A stretch of 64,000 nucleotides of DNA from Xylogone sp. PMI_703 (lineage: Eukaryota > Ascomycota > Leotiomycetes), in assembly GCA_021399445.1 (NCBI GenBank), contig JAJTUQ010000001.1, positions 3,844,001 through 3,908,000 on the forward strand. Direction: 5' to 3'. Within the stretch, counting starts at the first letter, position 1, and each line of letters opens with the position of its first letter. Both the position numbers and the translations under genes were made by a program. This document shows, piece after piece, positions 23,045 through 34,260 of the stretch. The notes under the pieces were generated by a model, which saw only the letters and a list, made by a program, of their open reading frames with translations, made no database searches and had not been told where the DNA came from.

Positions 23045-23889
23045 CTATGAATCTGGAATCAGCATTGTGTTTGATACCACCCCAGATACAACTACCCGGA
23101 TATGTGGTGTCTGATAGAATTCAACTACCTCGTTATACAGAACCTCCAGCCCAAAGAGGCACAGGAATAGTAAACCATTAAACTGTCCGGAAGTAAATCG
23201 ATTATATCCAAATAGACCTCCTGGACTGTTTCCATGATTGATTACTCGGATTGTGCTCCAGCTCTTGCTTTCGTGTCTGTTCCAGCCACTTTGCAAAGAT
23301 TGCCCTTGAGAATCCAGGAATTTCTTCATCGAGCTTCTCATAATTCAACTTGGCGCTAATATCCTTCTCATTCTATTTCGCGTGGTCTTCTTGTCCTGAA
23401 CATGGTGTTCCTCGTTTTCAGTTCGCTGATAATGTGAACTCGGAAGTCTCGATGGAGCAACATCATCACATCCTCGTAAATCATATGGCTCCCAGGTAGC
23501 TGTTCTGTTTCGCAACGAACAGCACATAATTTAAAAGAGCGAACGACAAAACTCTCGACATGTGCGCCACATGGTATCCATGCTGCGTTTCGGTGGTAGG
23601 AGCCGCGGAGGCACGTTTCATCGAACATGTATTCGACCATCGAATTTCCACAGTTGAACTGCTGGAGATGGTCGAGGAGGATAGATTAGATATCTCGGTA
23701 CCTGGTTCTGATGGAAGATGCATTGTGAAATGTCTGATGGTAGAGTTAATACGATATATTAAACCGTCATGGATATCTGATATGAAGGACTTGGTTTGAG
23801 TCCCTGTGAGGTGTATTGCAAAGTACAATAGCAGATAAAATAGTAGCCGTAGGTCTCGCATCCCCCTCAGAATATATCCGAAATGCAAA
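23045..23889 (-). CDS. uncertain locus: candidate secreted protein, frame interrupted
   Basis: I do not recognise this locus. From an ATG near 23861 a frame begins MRDLRLLFYLLLYFAIHLTG, which looks like a signal peptide, and runs to about 23680. The best continuation lies in a different frame (23640 down to 23368), with protein-like, Cys-containing sequence (DETCLRGSYHRNAAWIPCGA; RSFKLCAVRCETEQLPG). A third segment near 23370-23210 reads DEEIPGFSRAIFAKWLEQTR before a stop. I could not join the parts with clean in-phase GT...AG introns, so this is either a multi-exon gene I have modelled poorly or a decayed gene with frameshifts. The signal peptide and paired cysteines suggest a secreted protein. 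Boundaries are approximate. Confidence 0.3.
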
Positions 23890-24180
23890 GACATCATAGC
23901 GATAGTATATATAGTAAGCGTCTGAAGCGACAACCTTGGAACGTATCTAATATGAAAGAAAACAGGTCTTCTAAATGAAACCCTCCCACTCAAACACGCG
24001 TAACTCAATGGAAGTTGAATACTTCAGCATCCGGGAGGTGAAAATCCAAGCCAGCAGCCCAAGTTAAAGATATCAGCAGCTATTGGTTAGTTAAATAATA
24101 ATGCCATAGAGTCACATATTTCCAGGTATCTTGAGCATGGTGTAAAAAGGTATATTTACTAGAATTTCTTAACTTAAGCC

Positions 24181-24816
24181 TTACGCTTCTTTAAATAGAG
24201 TCTTTAATGTTCTCTCATCCTCCTCAGCATTCCGCTTCCGGTAGTGTGCAATTAGGCTATCCATACTCCTCGGACCCTGGCCGGCCACAACGTTATGTGG
24301 AGATCCCGTATTGAATACCCTAATAATAGTTAGCTACATGGCTGGCATATCGCCAGGATAAACTAGGTAGCATACTCCGGAAATTTGAGGTTGACAGTTG
24401 GACTGCCCGGTGAACTATTTATAAGGATTCTATCATGCGCTGCTTGCTCAATCATGTTTGTATGCAAGGTGTTTCTCGAAGTCCATTGATCCTTCCAGGA
24501 TGAATAACCGTCAATAAATCGTGATAGAGCTGGTTGACTACCGTCTTTTGAAGGGCGCGAAGCGGTATATACAACAACTGTTGCAGGAATGAGGCCAATC
24601 GCAAACCAGAAAGTAGTCTATATGTTCCATTAGCAAATAATATAGCTGCCATATCCATGTACTAACACCTAGGCTCTCATCCTTGGGTCCAGAGTGATGG
24701 TGACTTTCATGGCCATGTGCAGAGCTGGCAAAGCGCTTTGGTGTGAGACACTTTCGTGTAATTGCAGCAGCAGCCTTGTCGGCAGATTGAACTGTCTTCC
24801 TTCTAGCTGCGAGCAT
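24181..24816 (-). CDS. mitochondrial complex I accessory subunit (17.8 kDa-type)
   Basis: Three exons, 24667-24816, 24376-24617 and 24181-24319, join exactly to 176 aa. The N-terminus is basic and hydroxylated (MLAARRKTVQ, PKRFASSAHGHES), a mitochondrial presequence. One membrane segment follows (FWFAIGLIPATVVVYTASRP, about residues 53-72). The soluble tail carries TLHTNMIEQAAHDRILINSS and SPHNVVAGQGPRSMDSLIAH. This arrangement matches, from memory, the fungal NADH:ubiquinone oxidoreductase 17.8 kDa subunit described in Neurospora. It would sit in the inner-membrane arm. The intron-1 donor GTTAGT after GGT keeps phase; a donor two bases upstream does not. Confidence 0.75.
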
Positions 24817-24997
24817 GGCGACGGTGCTGAATTGAGCTGTTAATGCGGCTTGCTCTCTTTGAGGACGTTGAAGCGAGATCCCGGCTACTTCATTGATTAG
24901 TCATCAAAGCTTCTAGAATAGTCGCCTCAGGTTCCACATCGACAACTTCACTTGGTTCTAAGGCTCAACTAACCCAATTGGGCCACTTGTCCTTACG

Positions 24998-25567
24998 ATG
25001 AATCTCGATAGTAGTGAACAGATATATAGTGGGGATTCGCCCCAGCAGTTAGAGGATAGAATAGATCCTAACAATACTCAAAATTCTATTATAACGAGTG
25101 CTGGGACTGACCATAACCCAAATCTAACAGAGTCACATATAGAGGACTCCGAGCACATCGAGACCAGCTCAGGTGCTTCGACAGTAGAAGAAGAGCCTTA
25201 CGATAGTACAGGATCTCTAGCCTCAACCGAGGACGACGAGGACGAACCAGAAAATCCTCCTGAACGGATCATCTGGGAAGACCACCACCACGGTCAGCCT
25301 TATTATTTGGTAAAGTGGCAAGGCTATTCCTTATTCAGATCTACCTGGGAAACAGAGGAATTGCTGAGAGAGTATCCGCGATTGCTCAGTATATGGGAAG
25401 TAGAGAAGCAGAAAATATCGGAGGGCAGATCAGACGGCTTTGATTTGGCCGCCTACTCCACGGCTCGGAAACAGGTGTGGCAACTGGAGAAAGAAAGGCG
25501 AAGACTTCGGCGGTTAAAGCGTGCTGTCAAGAGTGTTCTTGCTGCTGCTAAGGCTGCTGATGAATGA
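24998..25567 (+). CDS. small stand-alone chromodomain protein
   Basis: Single exon, 189 aa. Residues 1-87 are acidic and Ser/Thr-rich and probably disordered. A chromodomain occupies about residues 88-139 (PERIIWEDHHHGQPYYLVKW, then QGYSLFRSTWETEELL), with the core Y-L-V-K-W-x-G-Y and T-W-E elements. The C-terminus (about 160-189) is a basic coiled coil (KERRRLRRLKRAVKSVLAAA). There is no second domain such as a chromoshadow, helicase or methyltransferase. Chromodomains bind methylated histone tails. The sequence resembles chromodomains found at the ends of retroelement integrases as well as HP1-like readers, so a domesticated element is conceivable. It lies 73 bases upstream of SIL1, same strand. 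Confidence 0.72.
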   Translation: MNLDSSEQIYSGDSPQQLEDRIDPNNTQNSIITSAGTDHNPNLTESHIEDSEHIETSSGASTVEEEPYDSTGSLASTEDDEDEPENPPERIIWEDHHHGQPYYLVKWQGYSLFRSTWETEELLREYPRLLSIWEVEKQKISEGRSDGFDLAAYSTARKQVWQLEKERRRLRRLKRAVKSVLAAAKAADE

Positions 25568-25640
25568 GCCCTAACACTTAATCTCCAGGAGCCAGCAGCT
25601 TTCCTTGTCTTTGATTTCTATACTGGTTTTATATTTCAAT

Positions 25641-26882
25641 ATGGCCGGTGTAAGGATTCCTTATCTTCTAATTCTAGCTTTCCTCGCCTGTTTTGCTCTC
25701 GCCACGAATTTATCACCGTCTTCTCCTTCTCCATCTCCACGAGCTGATACCGAGCTCATCTGCCCGACCGATAACCCATCGGAATGTTATCCGAGGCAGT
25801 TTCAACCAACAGAAGAATTTCAGTTAATCAGAGAAGGTCAGGACATACCACCAGGGCTTCATGTCCGACTAAACATATGGACTGGCGAAAAGGAAGCAAG
25901 ACTCAATATTCCAATGGAAGGGGAAGAATCGGAGTCAGATATCTCGATGGAACAAGCCATGGTAGTATTACCAGAAAGTGAAGGAGAGCCCCAGGATCAG
26001 GATACTGAAATCCCTGAAGTACGAGGGCAGAAACCACCGGAATATAACCCGGCCGGAAAGATTCAACCACCGAGACCTGAAGATAGCGAGTTCGAAACAT
26101 TCCGGAATGCGATGTTATTCCCGAAGATGGAGGGTAGTGAATTTGACGCTGCCCTAGATGATCTGTCAGAACTCTCTCATGACATATATTACGGTGTCGA
26201 AATCGTCAAAGATGGTCCGGTATTAGAGAGGCTTGTCTGTTTATTAGCTCGTCAGCCATTCGGACATGAGGTTGAAAATAGAAAAGGTCGTGATCATAAG
26301 GCCGCATCGATCCTTGGAAATGCGGTTCAGAACAATCCTACTGCCCTCAAAGAACTCAGCAAGATGCAGGACTCTATTTTATACCCCACCTGTGAGACTA
26401 ATGCACACGGCGATACGAAGTCTGGTGATAGTATTGTCAAGTTGCTACATTCTCAATTAAGTATGGAGCATAACCCGGCGGCTTTGAGAGCTAAGGTATC
26501 TGCCTTGAGTGGATTTTTAAGGGATCCTTCGATACGGAATAAGTTTATTGCCGATGGGGGTATGGAGCTTCTGCTCACAATATTCCTCAAAGAAGGAGAT
26601 GGGAAATGGTCAACGGTCAAGGAAAAAGTTGCCAATCTTGTCATGGACAATTTTCTAGATGAAGAAATGGGCGCAGTACTTGGAATTTGGCCAAAGCTGC
26701 CGGTCTCGGCCAACGAAGTTTGTCAAAATTCAGATAAGGAGACTTCAGACGGATGCTGGGAATATCACCTTGAGAAATTTTTGGCATCTTCCAATAGCGA
26801 TGCTGATAAAGACTGGGGGGCTGAACTTCTTCGTACACTTGAAAAGCAGAGACCGCGGGTCAAGGAGCATGAGGATCTATGA
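25641..26882 (+). CDS. SIL1: ER nucleotide exchange factor Sil1
   Basis: Nucleotide exchange factor for the ER Hsp70 Kar2/BiP. Single exon, 413 aa. A signal peptide is clear at residues 1-22 (MAGVRIPYLLILAFLACFAL). Next come LICPTDNPSECYPRQFQPTE, with two Cys, and FQLIREGQDIPPGLHVRLNI, the region conserved among fungal Sil1 proteins. An armadillo-like helical body follows (FDAALDDLSELSHDIYYGVE; ALRAKVSALSGFLRDPSIRN). The last five residues, EHEDL, resemble an HDEL-type retrieval signal. The start is the ATG at 25641, directly before the signal peptide; the in-frame TTG upstream is ignored. Confidence 0.85.
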   Translation: MAGVRIPYLLILAFLACFALATNLSPSSPSPSPRADTELICPTDNPSECYPRQFQPTEEFQLIREGQDIPPGLHVRLNIWTGEKEARLNIPMEGEESESDISMEQAMVVLPESEGEPQDQDTEIPEVRGQKPPEYNPAGKIQPPRPEDSEFETFRNAMLFPKMEGSEFDAALDDLSELSHDIYYGVEIVKDGPVLERLVCLLARQPFGHEVENRKGRDHKAASILGNAVQNNPTALKELSKMQDSILYPTCETNAHGDTKSGDSIVKLLHSQLSMEHNPAALRAKVSALSGFLRDPSIRNKFIADGGMELLLTIFLKEGDGKWSTVKEKVANLVMDNFLDEEMGAVLGIWPKLPVSANEVCQNSDKETSDGCWEYHLEKFLASSNSDADKDWGAELLRTLEKQRPRVKEHEDL

Positions 26883-27208
26883 TAATTAGACCTACCATAT
26901 TTATTGTACCATTCCCATCGGTCAAAGGTAGATATTTCATAATAAGAACAACTATGTAATCATCTAGGATTGTATGATTGAACACCGTGCCCAGTCACGT
27001 CAGTGTATGTGCTCTGTTACTGTAGTCGCTTATTACCCATCTCGAACAATAGCTCTCCACCTTATCACTTCCTACACTACTTTGCCGAAATTGTGCGTAT
27101 GTCACGCAAAGCATTCTGAAAGTATATGAGATTGACGCTGATATTAGCGCATAGCTAGACCCGTTGTAATTGAGTGCAACCTGCTGGTCAAGAAAACAGC
27201 AAACTACA
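26883..27208. promoter_or_regulatory. intergenic, SMYD-like promoter
   Basis: 326 bases between two plus-strand genes. No coding frame of note; it should hold the SIL1 3' UTR and the next promoter. Confidence 0.45.
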
Positions 27209-28902
27209 ATGGACATCAATAACACGCGCATTCTCAGCGAAGACGAACCTTTATATGACAGGAATATTGGAGCTTCGTTGCTTGCATCCAGGGAAATTGA
27301 ACCTGGAGAAATTATTCTCAAGATACACCATCCTTTTATTGCCGTTGTAGAGAAGTCGGCGTTAGATCAAGTATGTGCATACTGTTTTAAAGAAGCAAAG
27401 CAGGCCAGCCTTAGGAGATGCAGTGGCTGTAAAATGGATAGATACTGCTCCCAAGCTTGTCAAGCTGCGTCTTGGAAGGTATTCCACAAGAAAGAATGCC
27501 CCATTTTCAAAAGTCTTCCTGATGTTCTACCTACTCCTGTTCGCGCACTACTTCAAGTTCTTCTCCAATATCGTCCAGGCTACAGTGGCGAACCAGTATG
27601 GGGACAATTGAAGTCACATATGGAAGAACAGCGTAACAATCGCCGACAAGAAATGGAAATGCTACTGCAATGTAGAGCTGCAATGAAGTATGCTAATTAC
27701 CCTGAAAATCTGGGTGATGTCCCTCTTGAAATAATGTCTCGAGTCAGTCCCATTTCAAGTCAAACCTTTCTTCTTGTGTTTCCTCTGACACATTCCAGAT
27801 GAAAGTGAATGCATTTCGCATCACATTGCCAGATGATACTCCAATTGGGCTCTGCTTTGAGCCTCGAGCATCTTTGGCAAATCATTCATGCATTCCTAAT
27901 GCAGTCATCACATTTGACGGGCGTATTTTATGTATGAGGGCTCTTGAACATATCAAGCTACACAAAGAGATATTTATCTCTTACGTTGATCCAACTCAGC
28001 GGCGTGAAGTGAGACAGACTGAACTTCAAGATCGGTACTTCTTCGCGTGTAAGTGTGAAAAATGCATTGGGGATATGACCCCTTATCAGGTTTTCCAGAG
28101 GTTTGCAACTGAGGGCTCTCAAAAAGTCAACCTTCTATACCAATTAGACGGATCAAAACAGTTTGCAAATTTTCAAGTTGCTAAGGAAGCATCAGCATCC
28201 TTTGCTGGAGCATCTAGATCACTGGAGCATAAATACTCTCAGGCGGAGAAAATCCTAGGTAAAACCAGAGACGAGTCTGCTATGGCCAAGCTTTTGCATC
28301 TGAAGGAAGCACATTCTCTCCTGTCTTCTCTCGAGGCACATGAGCTTTACGCACAGGCGCCATTCCCCTCCATCCTCCATGCAATATATTTGACCTATTT
28401 GGATATGCAAGCGTATTTGCCAGCAGCGGTCGTTCTCATATTCCTACATTTGAATTGTGACATATATAACTATCCACAGCCACACAATCCAGTCCGTGTT
28501 ATACGGCTATTTACCATTACTCAGCTCTTGAAAGTCATCGCGTCAATGCCTAATGAAGACTATAGATCAGCCTGCGAACGGTTTCTGACACAAGGCCAGG
28601 ATGACATTGAGAAGTTACTAGGAATAGATTATATTTCTACCGTTCAGGCAATCCTAATTCTAGTCACAGAGTTAGTAGAGAACAGCCATGGATCGGATAC
28701 AAGAATTGCAGCCGAGATTAGGGCTGAATTGGAAGATGTAGAAGAAGTACAGAGGCTCAGAGGAGGGTATGGAGAACATTTGAAGCGCTGGCAAGTCAGC
28801 AATGGGGCTGACATCCAGGGAAGGGAGCAGGCCAAGCTTTGCCTCACTTCTTTGAGAGAACTGGGAAGATTTATGCCGTCCATCTTACAAAAAATATCCT
28901 AG
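27209..28902 (+). CDS. SET and MYND domain protein (SMYD-like)
   Basis: Predicted protein-lysine methyltransferase of the SMYD class. Two exons, 27209-27742 and 27799-28902, join in phase 0 to 545 aa; the donor GTCAGT is non-consensus but gives the only clean join. The split SET domain begins near residue 15 (DRNIGASLLASREIEPGEII). A MYND zinc finger is inserted at about residues 56-97, with C-x2-C, C-x2-C, YC-x3-C and H-x3-C pairs (CAYCF, CSGCKMDRYCSQAC, HKKEC). SET resumes after the intron with SLANHSCIPNAVITFDGR, FISY and the post-SET CKCEKC. The C-terminal half is helical, TPR-like. Substrate cannot be told from sequence. Confidence 0.85.
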
Positions 28903-29381
28903 TAATAGATCTCCATTTAAGGCTGCACATCACTTGGTTCTAATTGTGATTGAGGGATTAAATTCCTAGTTGTATATCGTCCGGTATACCTATCTCCCTT
29001 CCTATGCGGATATTTTCTACACTGTTATACTATTGTATATCCCAGTCGCAGAAATTCGATGCATAATTCTTGGTTTCGCTATAAACTAATTCAAGTGGCA
29101 GATTATTGGTGACTCGTGCTGAGACGTTGATGCTGTAGTAAGGCTGAACAAAGTTGCGATGCGATAAGATAAAGACAAGCTGGTTCTTTGTCAACCAGCC
29201 AACCGATTTTCAATTCTCCCATGTTCCGATCCAAATCCAACACCTCCACCAAATATGCTTATTATCAAGCAGAATTATGTACTTTAAAATCCTCTGAATA
29301 ATATGCCTATTATTTCAACCCCTCTATGCTTCTGTTGCCATTTATGGAGCCCCAAAACTCTTCCGACGCAACATCTTCACC
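28903..29381. promoter_or_regulatory. intergenic, GRF protein promoter
   Basis: 479 bases. No gene is seen. An out-of-frame ATG at 29344 opens a short upstream frame that overlaps the start of the next gene. Confidence 0.45.
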
Positions 29382-30478
29382 ATGTTCAGGTCTCCATTCA
29401 AAGGCGCTGAATCTACCCATCAACATGAGACTCCAAAGAAAGTACCCTTAAAAGGCTTTTTTGCTGATGGCATCTGGCATTGTATGTATTATCTCTATGC
29501 GCAAAATGGACGTCCCTTCTAAGATAGGTAGGCAATTGTAAACCCCGCCTTCCAGCCTCGCGGTTTCAAGTGCGAAAAGAAGGACCAAACAAGGGGCGAT
29601 GGTTCTACACTTGCCAGAAACCCAAGGGAGATGGATGCGACTTCTTTCTTTGGGAAGATAAAGCGAAAGGGAGGGAAAGAGAGGTAAAGGTCATTCTTGA
29701 CGACAAGCACTCCGAACTTGATTCAAGGCTCAGAACGCCCTCGAAGAAAGGTCCAGGGAAGAGAACGATTGAAGAGTACCATGAAATTGGCAAAACATCT
29801 CCAGCTAAGTCAGGAGGTCAGGATGATGACGAATTCGGATCTTTTCCGTTGACCAGTGATGATGTGAATGAAATCGTAGATGTTGCCGAACGTCAATTAC
29901 GAACTCCTCAAAAGGCAATCAAAGCTAACCAGTATGCTACTCCAGGGGGCATCAAAAGACAGGACGAGATATCCGCCTTGCCTACCCCTAAAACCAATAC
30001 CAGAGACGAGGATATCTTTACAACGCCCACTACGAAGCGAAAGACCAACATGTTTGAGCGCACTGAGTCATTCGGCCTACAAACACCTTCAAAGACACCC
30101 TCGAAGACACCAAATTTCAATCGTTCTTTTGATAGTATGAACAGTGACCGCTCTGAAATCCCCTTGAATAGCTATGACATCACAAACGAGGTTATGGACC
30201 TACTTAAGGACCAAGTGATCGACGAGGAAACAAGTTCTAATCTTCGGAATCTATTAGGCAAGTATGCCCTGCGAACTTCTGGTATTGCGCGAGGAAGGGA
30301 TATCAGTCGACTTGCGTTAAAAAACAAGGATGTCAAAATTGCAGAGCTACAGGAACGAATCAGAGAGTTGGAGACCGAGAGGGAAATGGATAAAACTATA
30401 ATTCGTCACTTTAAGAGTGATATGGCAAGTAGTATTGCGAATAGAGGCAATAGAGGCCGTGGGAAGAGGCAGTCATGA
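29382..30478 (+). CDS. GRF zinc-finger protein
   Basis: Two exons, 29382-29481 and 29532-30478, join to 348 aa. The N-terminal GRF-type zinc finger is rebuilt across the intron: WHCNCKPRLPASRFQVRKEG, then NKGRWFYTCQ and GDGCDFFLWED (about residues 32-73), with the cysteines and the GRWFYxC core of the domain. GRF fingers bind single-stranded DNA or RNA in repair and topoisomerase proteins. The rest is Ser/Thr/Pro-rich with repeated TP motifs (LRTPQKA, LQTPSKTPSKTPN), possible CDK sites, and ends in a coiled coil (AELQERIRELETERE) and a basic tail (RGNRGRGKRQS). The particular role is unknown; a DNA-repair or nuclear role is inference. Confidence 0.78.
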
Positions 30479-31478
30479 GAGGAATTGCTACAACAAACTC
30501 AACTTTCTCATGCAATCCTAATCAGATTGGTCTCCTCTCTTTGCAACCACTCTTGCACTCCTATTCAACGAGAATACTGCTCGATTGAACTCTTTCTCTT
30601 CATGGCAAGCCGCCACATAACCATAATACCATTAGGCCATCAATGGCTCAGGTTACGCATGGAGCATTGATTGATGACGGGTGCAGAGAACATTTTCAAA
30701 ACTTGTATATATCTATGTCTAGTTGACCAGACTTGAGTCAAAGACGGACGGGTTGTGGAATGTACGAGTGGGATTATGGAGTCTTTGGGTATGGACGGTA
30801 TGAGTTGTGGAACACTTTGTATTTTTAAAGGTCTACTGCGTGGCTATGAAACAATTTGATAGTTCACCTTCCTGGAAAAAGAGGGGATAGAGAAACGGTA
30901 TCGATGAATGTGAAATGATATAAGAAAACAGATAGACTTCGTGTTTCTTTATACCTCTATGACGTTATTCGAGTCACAGATGATTCTCTAGATGAATCGC
31001 GAAGTACCATTGCCAGGCCAAACTTCTGAATCGTCTCAATTGTTGAGTACTTATGATTGAATACGTCCTAACCTTGAAGCTCTAGCTTCCTCACTAAGTG
31101 ACTCGAGACTTCGTAGTATCATCTATTCCTCTATGCAATGACCGAACTACTGAATTACAGAATTCTGCATAAGATATGACAGGTGTAACTACTAAGGAAG
31201 CTACTGAGATAGAAACAGCTTCAATAGATACCATTTATGAAAGTGGAAGGAACCGCAGGAATTGAATCGAGCTATCCGAACCGATGCATTTTTAATTCAT
31301 GACTCTAGCAATTATCTAAGGTAGTCATGATAATCTACCATATTCATACAAAAATACCCAGATAATCATATTTCCAATAAATAAAGCAGTGTCCCAACTC
31401 TTTCGCCATTAGGAGTTAGAGGACATAATGCAATTTGTATCCGAGAAAAGGCGTAATCAGATATCAGCAAATTTCTCT
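30479..31478. other. convergent intergenic region, no gene seen
   Basis: 1 kb between the GRF gene and PEX5 3' ends. It is AT-rich with many stops in all frames. I see no RNA gene, repeat or transposon remnant. Confidence 0.5.
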
Positions 31479-33566
31479 CTAAAAGTCAAATTCACCCCTG
31501 AATGATTCAACATTCATCCCAACTACTACTCTCTCTGCTAGATCCCGCCGTCCCATCTGGCTGAATACCCTTCTCAGAGTATCATATAAGTTCGTGCTCT
31601 GATTCTGGGTGATCATTCTGTCAAGCTCTGCTTCTGTAGGTCCCCCCTCTCCTGCTCCGCCACCTAAAAGGTCTCTAGCCTTCTCCCTGCCCTCATTCTC
31701 TACGACCTTGTGCATTGCCAAAGCTCCTAGGAGATGAGAAGCAGCTTCATTGTAACAGCCAATATTGATACAAGACACGCCCAAGTTGTATCTTGCACGC
31801 ACGAAGTTCTCACGAATGGTAAGGGCTTTTTCATAAGCTGCTATGGCCTCTTCACTACGGCCGCTGTTGGCTAGGGTGGCACCCAGACGGTTCCAGAGTA
31901 AATGTAGTTGGTCTTGATTATTAGATGTGCCTGATTCGGTAGATGCTAATGCTGCACTGAAACAATCGACTGCTTTGTCGTATTCCTCTGCGCCGTAGAA
32001 GAGAACACCAAGGCCAACTTGCACATCTGGATCCATATGTTCTCCATCAGGAGAGAGTTGCGCGGCCTTGATGAAGAGATTTGTAACCTTTTCGTGGAGG
32101 AGGTGGCGGTCCGTGAATCCGACATCATTGTCGGTGGAGAGATCTGCAGCGGAGATGATAGTAGGATATTTAACAGATAGCCAGCGTTCCAGGGTACGGT
32201 ATGCAGTGCTATCATAACCTTCATTAGTGTAGCTAACTGCTAGGCCCATAAGAGCAGTAAGGTTATTGGGATCAAGCTTCAGTGCATGTTCTAAGGCCCT
32301 GATTGCAGGCGTTTCCTTTTCGTTTTGCGCTTGAGATGTACCCAACATAACCCATGCGTCAACATGCTGAGGGTCTTTCTGAACAGCAGCTTCGAATGCT
32401 AGGGCAGCAAGAGAGAGATTGCCTCCTTCTCGCATGATCCTAACACCTTCCTCGAACGGGTTGCTGATGTCCTTGAAGATATTGTCCTCTTCAAACATAT
32501 ACTCTCCAAGCTGCGGGTCTCGGAACGGCGAAGCGTGTGTATTAAGGTTATCGAATCCCTCCCACTGGTCAAAGTCTCCCATATGGGCAATGTCCTCGTC
32601 CAGATTGCCATCAGCTACCATTTGTCTAGCGGCTGCTGTTTCAGCTTGTATGCCTCTCCAAATAGATTCGAAATCACCAAATTCATTGGTTTCGGATTCA
32701 AGGACTGACCTGTCCATTTCATTGAGTTCTCTCTCAATTGCTGCATTTTCCTCCAGATCTTGAGACTGCGCTTGCAGGTCGATCTGCTTGAACTGCTCTT
32801 CCCAGTTCTCGTCATCCAGTTCAATCATCTTGCCTTTTCCTTTATCCTGTTGCTGTAGGTTCTGTGGTGCCTGATAATATGGCTGTTGCATCATGCCCAT
32901 CCCCATCCCCATACCACCCATGCCCATGCCCATCCCCATTCCCATCATTGGTCTATTCATACCCATTTGGGGAGGCTGAAATCCGCTCATGTTTTGTGAG
33001 ATTGGGCTGGCTGTTCTTGCAGACCCTGACTGGGACATCTGTTGGAACCGTGCGAATTCCGCTGGGTTGAACGATGCATTTGCTTGCATATTTGGTAGAC
33101 CCTGAGCCCTGGCTTCATTGAAGGAGGCCTCCATCTGAGCATTCATATCCGCAAAGTCTCGCTGCCGGCCTTGTTGCATATGCATATCCATAAATTGGTC
33201 TGGCCGCATTGGAAACGAATCGAGTTGCCCATTTTGTTGCATGAAATCATTCATCATCTAAATAAAATAAAAGGACAAGTATTAGAAAAAGAACCAATAA
33301 TACCATATTTTGTATGTCGGGTGCGATGCTCCTAGTATAAGAAAGCTAATCCGCTTCTTTTCAGACCATAGTTTCGTCGAGGTTCAACTTACATGATCTT
33401 GACTCCCAGCAGCCATCCCATTACTCCTCATGCCCAACCCCGCATTGCCTCCAGGCCGACCAACAAGCCGGTCTCTCTGTAAACTCTTATCATCTTGAAC
33501 ATGTTTTGTGAACTGACTTAAAGGGTTGCCAGCAGTCGAGCACTCTGCGCCACCGAGGAAGGACAT
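31479..33566 (-). CDS. PEX5: peroxisomal targeting signal 1 receptor Pex5
   Basis: Cycling import receptor for PTS1 cargo. Two exons, 33393-33566 and 31479-33257, join to 650 aa. The N-terminus MSFLGGAECSTAGNPLSQFT includes the conserved cysteine (residue 9) that is monoubiquitinated in the family for export. The disordered half has W-x2-3-F-type Pex13/Pex14 motifs (NWEEQFKQ, FDQWEGFDN) and an unusual Met-Gly tandem run near residues 160-180 (plus-strand 32890-32950). The C-terminal TPR array, about residues 330-600, binds the PTS1: DAWVMLGTSQAQNEKETPAI, ALKLDPNNLTALMGLAVSYT, LWNRLGATLANSGRSEEAIA and YNLGVSCINIGCYNEAASHL. The start is the first in-frame ATG. Confidence 0.95.
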
Positions 33567-34260
33567 GGTGTATTGTTTATATGTTTTTGTTTTCCGGTTT
33601 CCTTTTAAAAAACAGCTCTTCAAACTTTTATTCCGCAATCGGTGACAATAAAGCAGACTACGTCTCTCAGATGCATGCGACACCGTTCAAATGCTCCTGA
33701 TAAATCGGAAGGAGAGTTGGCTGAACGTTTACTTGCTTCTGCACCCCTCTTCAGGAATTCGGTGCCCCAGATCCCCTTCTGACAAATCAAATGTCGGGGA
33801 GTGTCAAGGGTACGCTATTTACCTTGGAGTTGGAAGGATAGTAATCCAGTACGTCTTCTGGCTCCCTCCTCTATACCGTCTTTCAACGGCAGAATAAAAA
33901 TACAATATAAGATGCACTGGAGAGGTAGGAAGTAAACACGTCGCTCGGTCCTTGGAAGATATGATTATGGATGCTTGCTCATCGTCGGTATCCTGCATAA
34001 TAATAATAAACTTGGGGAATACCGAGCCTCGGTTGGTGGTGCTGTAGGTTTTAGCGCATGCGGGAGGCGGAACTGAGCCGCCACAACGATGTCAATGTCA
34101 CATGCTGAGGTCCGATACCTTATGAAAGCTAAGATCAATTATCCTTTCATAGAATCATGAAGTACAGTGTTGCTGTATGAATATTAACTCCTATTCCAAG
34201 GTGCTTGTAAAACTACATATAACCAGCACGCTCAGCCCCCTTACACCCCAGAACGTGTAC
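33567..34260. promoter_or_regulatory. PEX5 promoter region
   Basis: 694 bases between PEX5 and the kinase-like gene, both on the minus strand. No coding frame is convincing. Confidence 0.45.
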
